From the NCBI RefSeq assembly GCF_028288225.1, contig NZ_JAQBOC010000038.1, positions 1 through 62,852 of the forward strand: a stretch of DNA of 62,852 bases, read 5' to 3'. The notes beneath the pieces were generated by a model. That model searched no databases. It saw only the letters and a program-made list of their open reading frames with translations, and was not told the origin of the DNA. Below are positions 15,576 to 23,563 of this stretch, one piece after another (position 1 is the stretch's first letter; each line of letters starts with the position of its first letter). The position numbers and the translations under genes were made by a program. The stretch is from Mucilaginibacter sp. (GTDB taxonomy: Bacteria > Bacteroidota > Bacteroidia > Sphingobacteriales > Sphingobacteriaceae).

Positions 15576-17999
15576 ATGTTTACCAACTACTTTAAAATAG
15601 CATTCAGAAATCTTTGGAGGAACAAGGGCTTTTCTGCCATAAATATTTTCGGGCTGGCTATTGGCCTTGCAGTTTGCTTGTTGATCACGCTATTTGTTGT
15701 GGATGAATTAAGCTATGACAGGTATAACCTAAACGCCGATCGAATTTACCGGGCAAATTCGGATTTTAAAGTAAATGGCGGCGATTTTAAAGACAGGGAA
15801 ACACCGGCGCCTATGGCGTCTGTGTTGATGAAGGAATACCCGCAAATTGAGCAGGCTACCCGGTTAAGGAATAATGGAAAGACCCTGGTAAAAAAAGGAA
15901 ATGAAACCCTTACTGAAGATGGCAGCATTTACGCTGATGTTAATTTATTCAAAGTTTTTACTTTGCCAATTATAGCGGGCGATTCCAAAACAGCATTGGC
16001 TCAGCCGCATTCATTGGTTATTTCTGAATATATTGCAAGGAAGTATTTTAACACAATCGACGTTATTGGTAAAACACTGCATCTTGATAACACCGATGAT
16101 TATAAAATAACCGCGGTTATAAAAAATACGCCGCACCAGGCGCATCTTCATTTTAACTTAATTAAGGCAATGTCCGGCTGGCCATCAAGCAACAGTACCG
16201 AGTGGTTAAATGTAAATTATATTACCTATATATTAGTACGTAAGGGCATTACCCAGCAGGACCTGGACGGGTATTTAAGGCAGATGACAAAAAAGCATGC
16301 CGGGCCCGAATTAGTGAATGCCATCCATAGCTCCATAGCCGACCTGGAAGGGAAAGGTGATCATTTCAGGTTTGTTACCATACCCTTAACAAAGATCCAT
16401 CTTTACTCAACCTTAGCGCAGGAGCAGGAACCATCGGGTAATGTGCAGTATGTTTATATGTTTATAATCATAGCTGTATTCATATTGCTTATAGCCTGCG
16501 TTAATTTCATGAACCTATCAACGGCCCGCTCCGCAGGCCGGGCCAGGGAAGTAGGTGTGCGCAAGGTTTTAGGGTCTAGTCGTGGTACGCTGATCTGCCA
16601 GTTTTTAATTGAATCAACACTTACCAGCTTTATAGCGTTAAGCATCGCACTGTTTATTGCCGCGTTACTACTTCCTTATTTTAACCAGCTGTCGGGCAAG
16701 CAAATAACGCTCGACTTGCTTGGGACCGTTTGGCTTGTACCGTGCCTGTTAGCGATCACAGTTTTTATCGGTCTTATGGCGGGGCTTTACCCGGCATTCT
16801 TTATGTCGGCTTTTCAGCCTGTCGAAGTTTTAAAAGGAAGGCTGGCATCCGGATTTAAAGGCAGCTGGCTGCGCAATAGCCTGGTGGTTTTTCAATTTGC
16901 TACAGTAATAATGCTGATTGTGGGCACCCTGGTAATATATAATCAATTAAGCTATATCCGTAACAAAAAACTGGGCTATAACCGCGAGCAGGTTTTGGTG
17001 CTGCATAACACTGCATCGCTTTACCTGCGTGCAAAATCATTTAAGCAGGATGTGCTGAAACTGGCAGGCGTACAATCAGGCACCATATCCTCTTTTTTAC
17101 CAACCGGTATTAATACAAATACGGAAGGTTACAGCAAGGATGCTACTAACAGCCCCGGGCAGTTTACTGCTATAAACACATGGTATATTGATGAAGATTA
17201 TATCCCAGTACTTGGCATGAAAATGTTAAAAGGCCGAAATTTTTCAAAAGGAACCCTGACGGATTCAACAGCAGTTATTGTTAATGAAACAGCGGCTAAT
17301 CTATTGGGTTTTCGCGATCCGCTTAATAAAAAGATTTTCAGGGGAATAGCTGACAACCACCTGATGCTTAATGTAATTGGCGTGGTAAAGGATTTTAACG
17401 CGGGGTCGTTACGCAGCAAAATTGAACCGCTTATTATGCGGTTGGGCGATGACCGCGGATCAATGGAGTTCAGGGTAAGTACGAAAAATTTACCTGCGTT
17501 AATTTCACAAATTGAAACACTTTACCATTCGGCGGATGCAAATATGGCCGGGCAGCCGTTCTCGTATTCGTTTATGGATGATGACTTTAACCATATTTAC
17601 CAGGATGAACAAAATACCGGGAAAATCTTTATGTCGTTTGCGTTTTTTGCTATATTAATAGCATGTTTGGGTTTATTTGGGCTGGTTACTTATGCAGCAG
17701 AGCAACGCACCAAAGAAATTGGCGTTCGCAAGGTATTAGGCGCAAGTGTAACCAGTATTGTAAGTATGTTATCTGTTGATTTTCTGAAACTTGTAGTTAT
17801 CGCTGCAGTTATAGCTTTTCCCATTGCATGGTATGCTATGAACAGTTGGCTGCAAGGCTTTGCATTCAGGGCTCCCATTAATTTGTGGGTATTTGTTGTT
17901 GCCGGGTTGTTGGCTGCGGTAATAACACTGGTAACTGTAAGCTTTAGGGCTATAAAAGCCGCCCTGATGAACCCGGTAACGAGCCTGAAAGCGGAGTAA
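15576..17999 (+). CDS. MacB/FtsX-type ABC transporter permease
   Basis: About 807 residues with the layout of Bacteroidetes MacB-like permeases: N-terminal helix after MFTNYFKIAFRNLWRNKGFS, a large extracytoplasmic MacB core domain, an FtsX helix block (about residues 280-420) with GRAREVGVRKVLGSSRG, a second periplasmic domain and a final FtsX block with RTKEIGVRKVLGAS. Such proteins use ATP hydrolysis by a partner ATPase to move envelope substrates mechanically. No ATPase gene is adjacent, so the partner is encoded elsewhere. The frame extends to 15531 but the ATG at 15576 matches the family start. Confidence 0.92.
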   Translation: MFTNYFKIAFRNLWRNKGFSAINIFGLAIGLAVCLLITLFVVDELSYDRYNLNADRIYRANSDFKVNGGDFKDRETPAPMASVLMKEYPQIEQATRLRNNGKTLVKKGNETLTEDGSIYADVNLFKVFTLPIIAGDSKTALAQPHSLVISEYIARKYFNTIDVIGKTLHLDNTDDYKITAVIKNTPHQAHLHFNLIKAMSGWPSSNSTEWLNVNYITYILVRKGITQQDLDGYLRQMTKKHAGPELVNAIHSSIADLEGKGDHFRFVTIPLTKIHLYSTLAQEQEPSGNVQYVYMFIIIAVFILLIACVNFMNLSTARSAGRAREVGVRKVLGSSRGTLICQFLIESTLTSFIALSIALFIAALLLPYFNQLSGKQITLDLLGTVWLVPCLLAITVFIGLMAGLYPAFFMSAFQPVEVLKGRLASGFKGSWLRNSLVVFQFATVIMLIVGTLVIYNQLSYIRNKKLGYNREQVLVLHNTASLYLRAKSFKQDVLKLAGVQSGTISSFLPTGINTNTEGYSKDATNSPGQFTAINTWYIDEDYIPVLGMKMLKGRNFSKGTLTDSTAVIVNETAANLLGFRDPLNKKIFRGIADNHLMLNVIGVVKDFNAGSLRSKIEPLIMRLGDDRGSMEFRVSTKNLPALISQIETLYHSADANMAGQPFSYSFMDDDFNHIYQDEQNTGKIFMSFAFFAILIACLGLFGLVTYAAEQRTKEIGVRKVLGASVTSIVSMLSVDFLKLVVIAAVIAFPIAWYAMNSWLQGFAFRAPINLWVFVVAGLLAAVITLVTVSFRAIKAALMNPVTSLKAE

Positions 18000-18011
18000 T
18001 CGAAAATGAAG

Positions 18012-18048
18012 CATAGAAATAGAAGTTTCTAAAACTTCTATTTCTATG
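18012..18048. terminator. perfect 17-bp hairpin between convergent genes
   Basis: CATAGAAATAGAAGTTT and its exact complement enclose a three-base loop. The hairpin sits between the convergent stops of the ABC permease and the small peptide gene and can serve both. It lacks a strong T-run. Confidence 0.7.
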
Positions 18049-18065
18049 ATCTGTTTAACACGGTA

Positions 18066-18284
18066 TTAACCGTTAGGGCATATCACATACCAGCCACTCA
18101 GAGGTGAACATGTAGTACTATGAGTGGTAACACATGTGGCAAACGCAGAGTATGATGTGCCAAAATGCCCGCAATTTGGATTGCAAGAGCTGTAAACAGC
18201 CGGACAATCATCAGTGCCTCCTTTTATTTTTGAAAGTTCAGCACGGCTTAAAGGCTCTAGTCCAATTTTTTTGAAATTTTTCAT
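18066..18284 (-). CDS. double-glycine-leader Cys-rich secreted peptide precursor
   Basis: A 72-residue precursor. Residues 1-23 form a leader (LSRAELSKIKGG) of the double-glycine type seen in Bacteroidetes bacteriocin-like and natural-product precursors, with cleavage expected after G23. The remaining 49 residues are uncharged, rich in Thr, Ser, Gly and Pro, and carry six cysteines (27, 34, 38, 51, 59, 69), which could form three disulfides or be modified. No peptidase-containing ABC exporter, modification enzyme or immunity gene is next to it; the nearest transporter gene is the convergent MacB-type permease. The core matches no peptide I know. Leader recognition is firm; biological activity is unknown. 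Confidence 0.75.
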   Translation of the reverse strand: MKNFKKIGLEPLSRAELSKIKGGTDDCPAVYSSCNPNCGHFGTSYSAFATCVTTHSTTCSPLSGWYVICPNG

Positions 18285-18470
18285 GATTTTTTATTGAATA
18301 AGGTTTTAAATTTTTTTAAATATAAATTTTAAAAGTATTATTAACTAATAATTGTTAAAATACATAATGGTTAATAATAGGTGAACTTATGAATTGATAT
18401 CATAAGTTTAAGCCCAATGTAAATTCTTCCTCCGGCCCTTCAGCCTTTCCCGACTTTCAGACAAAACAAC

Positions 18471-18478
18471 TATCTTTA
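18471..18478 (+). promoter_or_regulatory. -7 element five bases before the rpe start
   Basis: TATCTTTA resembles TAnnTTTG and ends only five bases before the ATG, predicting a transcript that starts at or next to the start codon. No clear -33 element is visible. Confidence 0.45.
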
Positions 18479-18483
18479 CACCC

Positions 18484-19152
18484 ATGAACCATCTGATAGC
18501 GCCATCAATTTTAGCGGCTGATTTTGCCAACCTGCAACGCGATATTGAACTGATCAACAAAAGCGATGCGGATTGGATCCATGTTGATATTATGGATGGT
18601 ATGTTTGTGCCCAATATTTCTTTTGGTTTTCCGGTTGTTACTGCTGTTAAAAAGCATGCAGCAAAGCCGCTGGATGTGCACTTAATGATAGTTGACCCTG
18701 ACCGTTATTTAAAAAACTTTAAAGAAGCCGGAGCTGCAGGGATGACGGTACATTATGAAGCATGTCCTAATTTGCACCGTACTGTTCAATACATTAAAGA
18801 GCTTGGCTGTCGTGCAGGGGTCGCGCTTAATCCGCATACTCCCGTTGCATTGCTTGAAGATATAATAGGAGAGCTTGATATGGTATTGATCATGTCTGTT
18901 AATCCCGGCTTTGGCGGCCAGAAGTTTATAGAAAATACTTATAAAAAGTTAAAAGACATTAAAGAGTTGAGCAGCCGGAAAAAACCTGGTTTATATATTG
19001 AGGTAGATGGTGGTGTTGATGGCAGTAATGCGGCTAAACTGGTTGAAGCAGGCGCTAATGTTTTGGTAGCCGGCAACTCCGTTTTTTCAACACCCGATCC
19101 CTCGGTGGCGATCACCAATTTAAAAAAATCAGGCGCCTTATCGCTATCGTGA
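18484..19152 (+). CDS. rpe: ribulose-phosphate 3-epimerase
   Basis: A 222-residue TIM barrel with the family signatures APSILAADFANL, HVDIMDG, DVHLMI, MSVNPGFGGQKF and EVDGGV. The metal-binding histidines and aspartates lie in HVDIMDG and DVHLM, and the catalytic aspartate in EVDGGV. It interconverts ribulose-5-phosphate and xylulose-5-phosphate in the pentose phosphate pathway. It is transcribed alone, divergent from the peptide gene. A -7-like TATCTTTA sits five bases before the ATG, so the message may be leaderless. Confidence 0.97.
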   Translation: MNHLIAPSILAADFANLQRDIELINKSDADWIHVDIMDGMFVPNISFGFPVVTAVKKHAAKPLDVHLMIVDPDRYLKNFKEAGAAGMTVHYEACPNLHRTVQYIKELGCRAGVALNPHTPVALLEDIIGELDMVLIMSVNPGFGGQKFIENTYKKLKDIKELSSRKKPGLYIEVDGGVDGSNAAKLVEAGANVLVAGNSVFSTPDPSVAITNLKKSGALSLS

Positions 19153-19345
19153 TGTAACGCTGATAATAATTGCCCTGAATTTTTTTAATATTTAAAATTC
19201 TAAGCTTCATTTGTAAGCTAATTGTATGATTTTTCAAAAAAAGCAAATAATCTCAATAAATATTGTCAAATTAATTAACTTCGGCCCGTCTTAATACCGA
19301 TTTGTTAATTAGTTGTAATTCAACAAAACCGATCTATAAACCAAA

Positions 19346-19408
19346 ATGAAATCATCGGGAGCAAAGCTCAATGCAATACAGGCTCACGATAGCTTCATTC
19401 ATCATTGA
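19346..19408 (+). CDS. possible 20-codon upstream reading frame before serC
   Basis: ATG at 19346 opens a 20-codon frame ending with TGA 14 bases before the serC start. Three of its 20 codons are serine (two adjacent at positions 3-4). It could couple translation or sense serine supply, but no attenuator stem is evident and chance is a fair explanation. Confidence 0.25.
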   Translation: MKSSGAKLNAIQAHDSFIHH

Positions 19409-19422
19409 AAAAATTAAATAAA

Positions 19423-20490
19423 ATGAAACATAATTTTGGCGCCGGACCAGGCATTTTACCGCATGAAGTTTTAAAACAGGCAGCAGCAGCAGTTGTTGAT
19501 TTTGGGGGAATCGGACTTTCTATATTAGAGATTTCGCATCGCTCGCCTGAGTTTGAATCTGTTTTGGACGAGGCGGTAAAACTGGTAAAAGAATTATTCG
19601 GCGTACCCGAAGGATATTCCGTTTTGTTTTTACAAGGCGGTGCCAGCACGCAATTTGCATTAGCCCCTTATAATTTATTGCCTGAGGGTGGTAAAGCTGC
19701 ATACCTTGAAACAGGTGTATGGGCTAATAAAGCATTAAAAGAAGCCAAGTTTTTTGGCGAGGTAGAAGTAGTTGCCACATCAAAAGAGAAAAACTTTACT
19801 TATATCCCAAAAGATTATAAGATCCCGGCTGATGCGGCATATTTTCACATCACATCAAATAATACTATTTACGGAACGCAATTGCAACAGTTCCCTAAAT
19901 CACCTGTTCCAGTGGTTTGCGATATGTCGTCAGATATCTTCAGCCGCAAAATTAACGTTGCTGATTTTGGATTGATCTACGCAGGAGCACAAAAAAATAT
20001 GGGCCCGGCAGGTGTAACGCTGGTAATAGTTAAAGATTCCATCTTAGGCAAAACAGGCCGTAAGATTCCTGCCATGTTTAACTACCAGGTTCAAATTGAA
20101 GGCGGATCAATGTATAACACCCCGCCGGTGTTCGCTATATATGTATCAATGCTAACCCTTAACTGGCTAAAATCAAAAGGCGGTGTGGAAGCAATTGAAA
20201 AAGAGAACATAGCTAAAGCAAGGGTATTATACGAGGAAATTGACCGCAATCCATTATTTAAACCGGTTTGCGAAGTTGAGGACCGTTCGCACATGAATGT
20301 TTGTTTTGTGATGGAAAACCCTGAGCACGAAAAACCATTCCTTAAGCTTTGTGATGATAAGGGAATAATCGGCATTAAAGGCCACAGAAGCGTTGGCGGT
20401 TTCCGGGCTTCAATTTATAACGCATTGCCTATCACCAGTGTTTATGTACTGATTGATGCCATGCAGGAATTTGCAGAAAAGAATAAATAG
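19423..20490 (+). CDS. serC: phosphoserine aminotransferase
   Basis: About 355 residues of a class V aminotransferase starting [13 protein letters not shown], the usual beginning. The PLP lysine lies in [12 protein letters not shown]. The substrate-binding [14 protein letters not shown] is near the C-terminus. It converts 3-phosphohydroxypyruvate and glutamate to phosphoserine. It is followed 83 bases later by serA, with an inverted repeat in the gap, so the two may form one serine operon. A frame beginning at TTG 19405 adds six residues unlike the family; I prefer the ATG. Confidence 0.97.
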   Translation: MKHNFGAGPGILPHEVLKQAAAAVVDFGGIGLSILEISHRSPEFESVLDEAVKLVKELFGVPEGYSVLFLQGGASTQFALAPYNLLPEGGKAAYLETGVWANKALKEAKFFGEVEVVATSKEKNFTYIPKDYKIPADAAYFHITSNNTIYGTQLQQFPKSPVPVVCDMSSDIFSRKINVADFGLIYAGAQKNMGPAGVTLVIVKDSILGKTGRKIPAMFNYQVQIEGGSMYNTPPVFAIYVSMLTLNWLKSKGGVEAIEKENIAKARVLYEEIDRNPLFKPVCEVEDRSHMNVCFVMENPEHEKPFLKLCDDKGIIGIKGHRSVGGFRASIYNALPITSVYVLIDAMQEFAEKNK

Positions 20491-20568
20491 TGATTAGAGG
20501 TTAGAGACTGGAGATTAGTTAATATCTGCAGCTGCCTAACCTCTGATCTCCAATCACTAATCTCTAAT
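20490..20568. repeat. inverted repeat of TTAGAGATTAG words between serC and serA
   Basis: GATTAGAGGTTAGAGACTGGAG on the left is answered on the right by CTAACCTCTGATCTCC and AATCACTAATCTCTAA, forming an imperfect hairpin that fills the whole gap. Fragments with the same wording occur at 15310-15330 and 47744-47769. Confidence 0.7.
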
Positions 20569-20573
20569 ACAAC

Positions 20574-21524
20574 ATGATCAAAATATTAGCTAATGATGGT
20601 ATCGATCCGATAGGAAAAAAAATGCTGGAGGATGCCGGTTTTTTTGTAGATACGAATAACATACCGCAGGAAGAATTGCCTGTAAGGTTACAGGAATATG
20701 ATGGTATTACTGTACGCAGCGCTACCAAGGTGCGTAAAGCATTAATTGATGCTTGCCCTAACCTGAAACTGATTGGCAGGGGCGGAGTTGGTGTTGATAA
20801 TATTGATGTGGATTACGCCAGGGAAAAAGGCATCGGCGTGTATAACACACCTGCGTCATCATCATTATCAGTAGCCGAATTGGTATTTGCACAGCTTTTT
20901 GGCTGTGTGCGTTTCTTGCCTGACAGCAATCGCAAAATGCCTGTTGAAGGTAATACCAAGTTTAACGATCTGAAAAAAGCTTATGCTAAAGGTATTGAGC
21001 TGCGCGATAAAACTTTAGGCATAGTAGGTTTTGGCCGTATTGGCCGCGAGGTGGCAAAAATTGCTATCGGCGTAGGCATGAACGTTTTGGCGTATGATCT
21101 TTATCCATTCAGCCCGGAGCTTGAACTTACTTTAGGTGGCGGAACGAAAGTTAAGGCAGCTGTTAAAACAGCCACGCTGGACGAAATCATCAAAACTGCA
21201 GATTTCATTACCTTGCATACACCATTTGTAGATAAAGCATTAATTGGTGCAGAAGAATTAGCGCAAATGAAAAAAGGGGTTGGCCTGGTGAACATTTCAC
21301 GCGGCGGTTTAATTGACGAACTTGCTTTGGTTGATGCGTTGAACAGCGGCCAGGTTTCATTCGCAGCTTTAGATGTATTTGATAATGAACCAACACCTCG
21401 CGAGGAAATAATCAAACATCCTAAAATCTCATTAACACCGCATATTGGAGCTGCTACCAACGAAGCACAGGAACGGATTGGTGTAGAACTGGCCAGTTTG
21501 ATAATAGGGCATTTTAATAAGTAA
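20574..21524 (+). CDS. serA: D-3-phosphoglycerate dehydrogenase
   Basis: A 316-residue D-2-hydroxyacid dehydrogenase. It has substrate loop GRGGVGVDNID, NAD-binding GIVGFGRIGREVA, catalytic arginine in NISRGGLIDE, and catalytic histidine in TPHIGAATNEA. There is no C-terminal ACT domain, so it is the short form that lacks the classical serine-feedback module. Placed after serC, it supplies phosphohydroxypyruvate for serine, which in turn feeds the sphingolipid pathway encoded further on. Confidence 0.95.
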   Translation: MIKILANDGIDPIGKKMLEDAGFFVDTNNIPQEELPVRLQEYDGITVRSATKVRKALIDACPNLKLIGRGGVGVDNIDVDYAREKGIGVYNTPASSSLSVAELVFAQLFGCVRFLPDSNRKMPVEGNTKFNDLKKAYAKGIELRDKTLGIVGFGRIGREVAKIAIGVGMNVLAYDLYPFSPELELTLGGGTKVKAAVKTATLDEIIKTADFITLHTPFVDKALIGAEELAQMKKGVGLVNISRGGLIDELALVDALNSGQVSFAALDVFDNEPTPREEIIKHPKISLTPHIGAATNEAQERIGVELASLIIGHFNK

Positions 21525-21526
21525 TT

Positions 21527-21721
21527 GACACGAATGGTCACGAATTAATTCGAATTACACGAATTTTTTAATAGGCATTAATTGTCACGATTTTAGTCGA
21601 ATTACACTAATCTGCTTTGATAGTGTAGTTCGATTTTTTATTTCGGTTAATTGACGCCTGCAATTTCTAATTAGTGTCCACTCAAATTCGTGTAATTCGG
21701 AAAAATTAGCGCAATTCGTGT
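21527..21721. repeat. ~195-bp inverted repeat of CACGAATT words
   Basis: The left half contains CACGAATT and GAATTACACGAATT. The right half contains AATTCGTGTAATTCGG and GCGCAATTCGTG. The centre pairs TTAGTCGAATTACACTA with TAGTGTAGTTCGAT. The right end runs into the final codons of the beta-CASP gene, supplying its last few residues and stop. A second copy is at 56633-56799. Confidence 0.75.
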
Positions 21722-23103
21722 TTAACTCCTTTTTCCGGGATAGTTACGGAATACCCCTCAACCTCCAGCGCATCCGCTAAAGCCTGCATACTTGATACCT
21801 CCCCATGCACCAGGAACACATTTTTGAGCTTTGTTTTATCCTGCTGCTTTACTGTGTTAACAAGATCGTCATGATCACCGTGGGCACTTAGAACGTCTGT
21901 TTGTTTAATGGTTGCATAAACGGCCAGGTCGCGGTCTTTAATGTGTACAATGGAATCACCGCGTAATAACCGGTGACCCAATGTTCCTTTGGCGCAGTAG
22001 CCTATAAAAAGTATGGTGCAATAGTAATTTTGGATGTTATAAAAAAGGTGATCCTGGATCCGGCCGCCTTCCAGCATCCCGGCGGATGAGATAATAATAC
22101 AAGGTTCGTAATAGTTGGATACCTGCCGACTATCTTTAAGTGATTCCACGTAGATCAGGTTGTCAAACTCAAACTCATCACCCTGTTTCTGATAAAATTC
22201 CTGTGCTTCCTGGTTTACCAGGTAGTGGTATTTACGAAATACTTCGGTTGAGCGCGTTGCCAGCGGACTATCAACAAATACCTTTACCGGAGGCAATAAA
22301 CCGCTGCTGAAGATCTTATTCAACGCATAAACCAATGATTGTGTGCGGCCAATACTAAAAGCCGGAATTATTAACCGCCCTTGTTCTTTTATACACGCTT
22401 TCTCAATAGTTTCAACAAGCGCCTGCTCAACAGTCTTGTCTTTGGTATGCAGCCTGCCGCCATAAGTCGACTCTGTAACCAGGTAATCAACAGGTGGCAA
22501 TGATTGCGGATCATCAAGCACCGGGTAGTTTTTACGGCCTATATCCCCGGTAAACGCAATTGATTTCTCAACTCCATCTTCATTAGTTACCTTAAATATC
22601 GCAGCAGCAGCACCTAATAAATGCCCTACAGGGATAAAAGTAAGCTCAATACTGCCGTTAATGCGGAATGGCCTGTCAAAACCTATAGTTACGAAACGAT
22701 CAACCGTATCCATTACATGCTTTTGCAGATAAAGAGGTTGAGCGCCTGTATTAAATTTCCCTTTGCGGTGTTTACGCCCTTTATCAGCCTTACGCATAAA
22801 TATATTTACCGAATCGAGCAATAATAGTTCAGTCAGATCGGCAGTAGGTGGGGTGCATAAGATCTGCCCTTCAAAACCCAAACGGACAAGCGTAGGTAAA
22901 TTACCCGAATGATCAATATGTGCATGGGTTAATATAACAACATCTATTTCTTCGGGCCTAAAGGGAAAGTTCTCGTTTGCCTGTATGTTCCGGTCCTTCT
23001 CGTAATCAAGCCCGCAATCTATCAATATTTTAAATTGGCCAACCTCCAGCAAATGCATGCTCCCGGTTACCTGTTGCGCTGCCCCGTATATAGTTAATTT
23101 CAT
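21706..23103 (-). CDS. beta-CASP/metallo-beta-lactamase RNA nuclease (RNA exonuclease-like)
   Basis: A 465-residue protein with an N-terminal metallo-beta-lactamase domain (LTHAHIDHSGNLP metal motif, FTGDIGRKNYP, VTESTYGGR), a beta-CASP insertion (about residues 245-370) and a C-terminal RMMBL segment with SAHGDHDDL and FLVHGE. These match the CPSF73/Ysh1-like bacterial family that processes RNA, though some members are annotated only as MBL-fold hydrolases. It is monocistronic. Its last four residues and stop fall inside the CACGAATT repeat, so the natural C-terminus may have been altered by the repeat. Confidence 0.93.
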   Translation of the reverse strand: MKLTIYGAAQQVTGSMHLLEVGQFKILIDCGLDYEKDRNIQANENFPFRPEEIDVVILTHAHIDHSGNLPTLVRLGFEGQILCTPPTADLTELLLLDSVNIFMRKADKGRKHRKGKFNTGAQPLYLQKHVMDTVDRFVTIGFDRPFRINGSIELTFIPVGHLLGAAAAIFKVTNEDGVEKSIAFTGDIGRKNYPVLDDPQSLPPVDYLVTESTYGGRLHTKDKTVEQALVETIEKACIKEQGRLIIPAFSIGRTQSLVYALNKIFSSGLLPPVKVFVDSPLATRSTEVFRKYHYLVNQEAQEFYQKQGDEFEFDNLIYVESLKDSRQVSNYYEPCIIISSAGMLEGGRIQDHLFYNIQNYYCTILFIGYCAKGTLGHRLLRGDSIVHIKDRDLAVYATIKQTDVLSAHGDHDDLVNTVKQQDKTKLKNVFLVHGEVSSMQALADALEVEGYSVTIPEKGVKHELR

Positions 23104-23109
23104 TGTTTT

Positions 23110-23206
23110 CGTTCATTTGTTCATCGGTGTCATTAGTTCATTGGTAATATCGCTTTAAATATTAAAGCAGACTAACGAACTAATGAATAAGTAAATCAAT
23201 GAACCA
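23110..23206. repeat. inverted repeat of GTTCATT words
   Basis: GTTCATTTGTTCATCGG and CATTAGTTCATTGG on the left pair with AACGAACTAATGAATAAG and AATCAATGAAC on the right. The repeat begins a few bases upstream of the beta-CASP start and so lies in its leader or promoter. Confidence 0.65.
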
Positions 23207-23365
23207 ACTACAAACTTATTATTAATGTTGTAACATTTTATGCTGAAATAACATTACAGGCAAAGTTTTTGCAAAAGGTGTAATGATTTGATTAACCGCG
23301 ATAAATTAACCTGTTTTAGTAATTGTTAAACAATTAGCCATGATAAACCAAACAACCTACAGTGG

Positions 23366-23470
23366 ATGGATGAGCTAAACTTGGAAGAAGCTGCAGAAAT
23401 TGCTGAGTTTATTAAAAATTACAAAGATCCAGCCGAAGCAGACCCTGATCTGTTACAATCGCCGCAATAA
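23366..23470 (+). CDS. possible 34-residue acidic microprotein
   Basis: ATG at 23366 opens a 34-codon frame starting MDELNLEEAAEIAEF, helical and very acidic, ending 93 bases before the GH2 gene. Codon use looks protein-like and the region is otherwise empty. There is no family match and no clear ribosome-binding site. It may be a real small protein, a gene remnant or chance. Confidence 0.3.
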   Translation: MDELNLEEAAEIAEFIKNYKDPAEADPDLLQSPQ

Positions 23471-23563
23471 TTGTTCTTTTAACAATAATAATATTGATAT
23501 AAGTAGGATTTATAAGATTAGTGATTAAATTTATCCATCAATTATCACTAACCTGATTATAAA

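Noticed and set aside
15576..17999. Dedicated exporter for the GG peptide
   Set aside because: The permease is MacB/FtsX type without a C39 peptidase or ATPase and is convergent to the peptide gene; closeness alone does not support a link.
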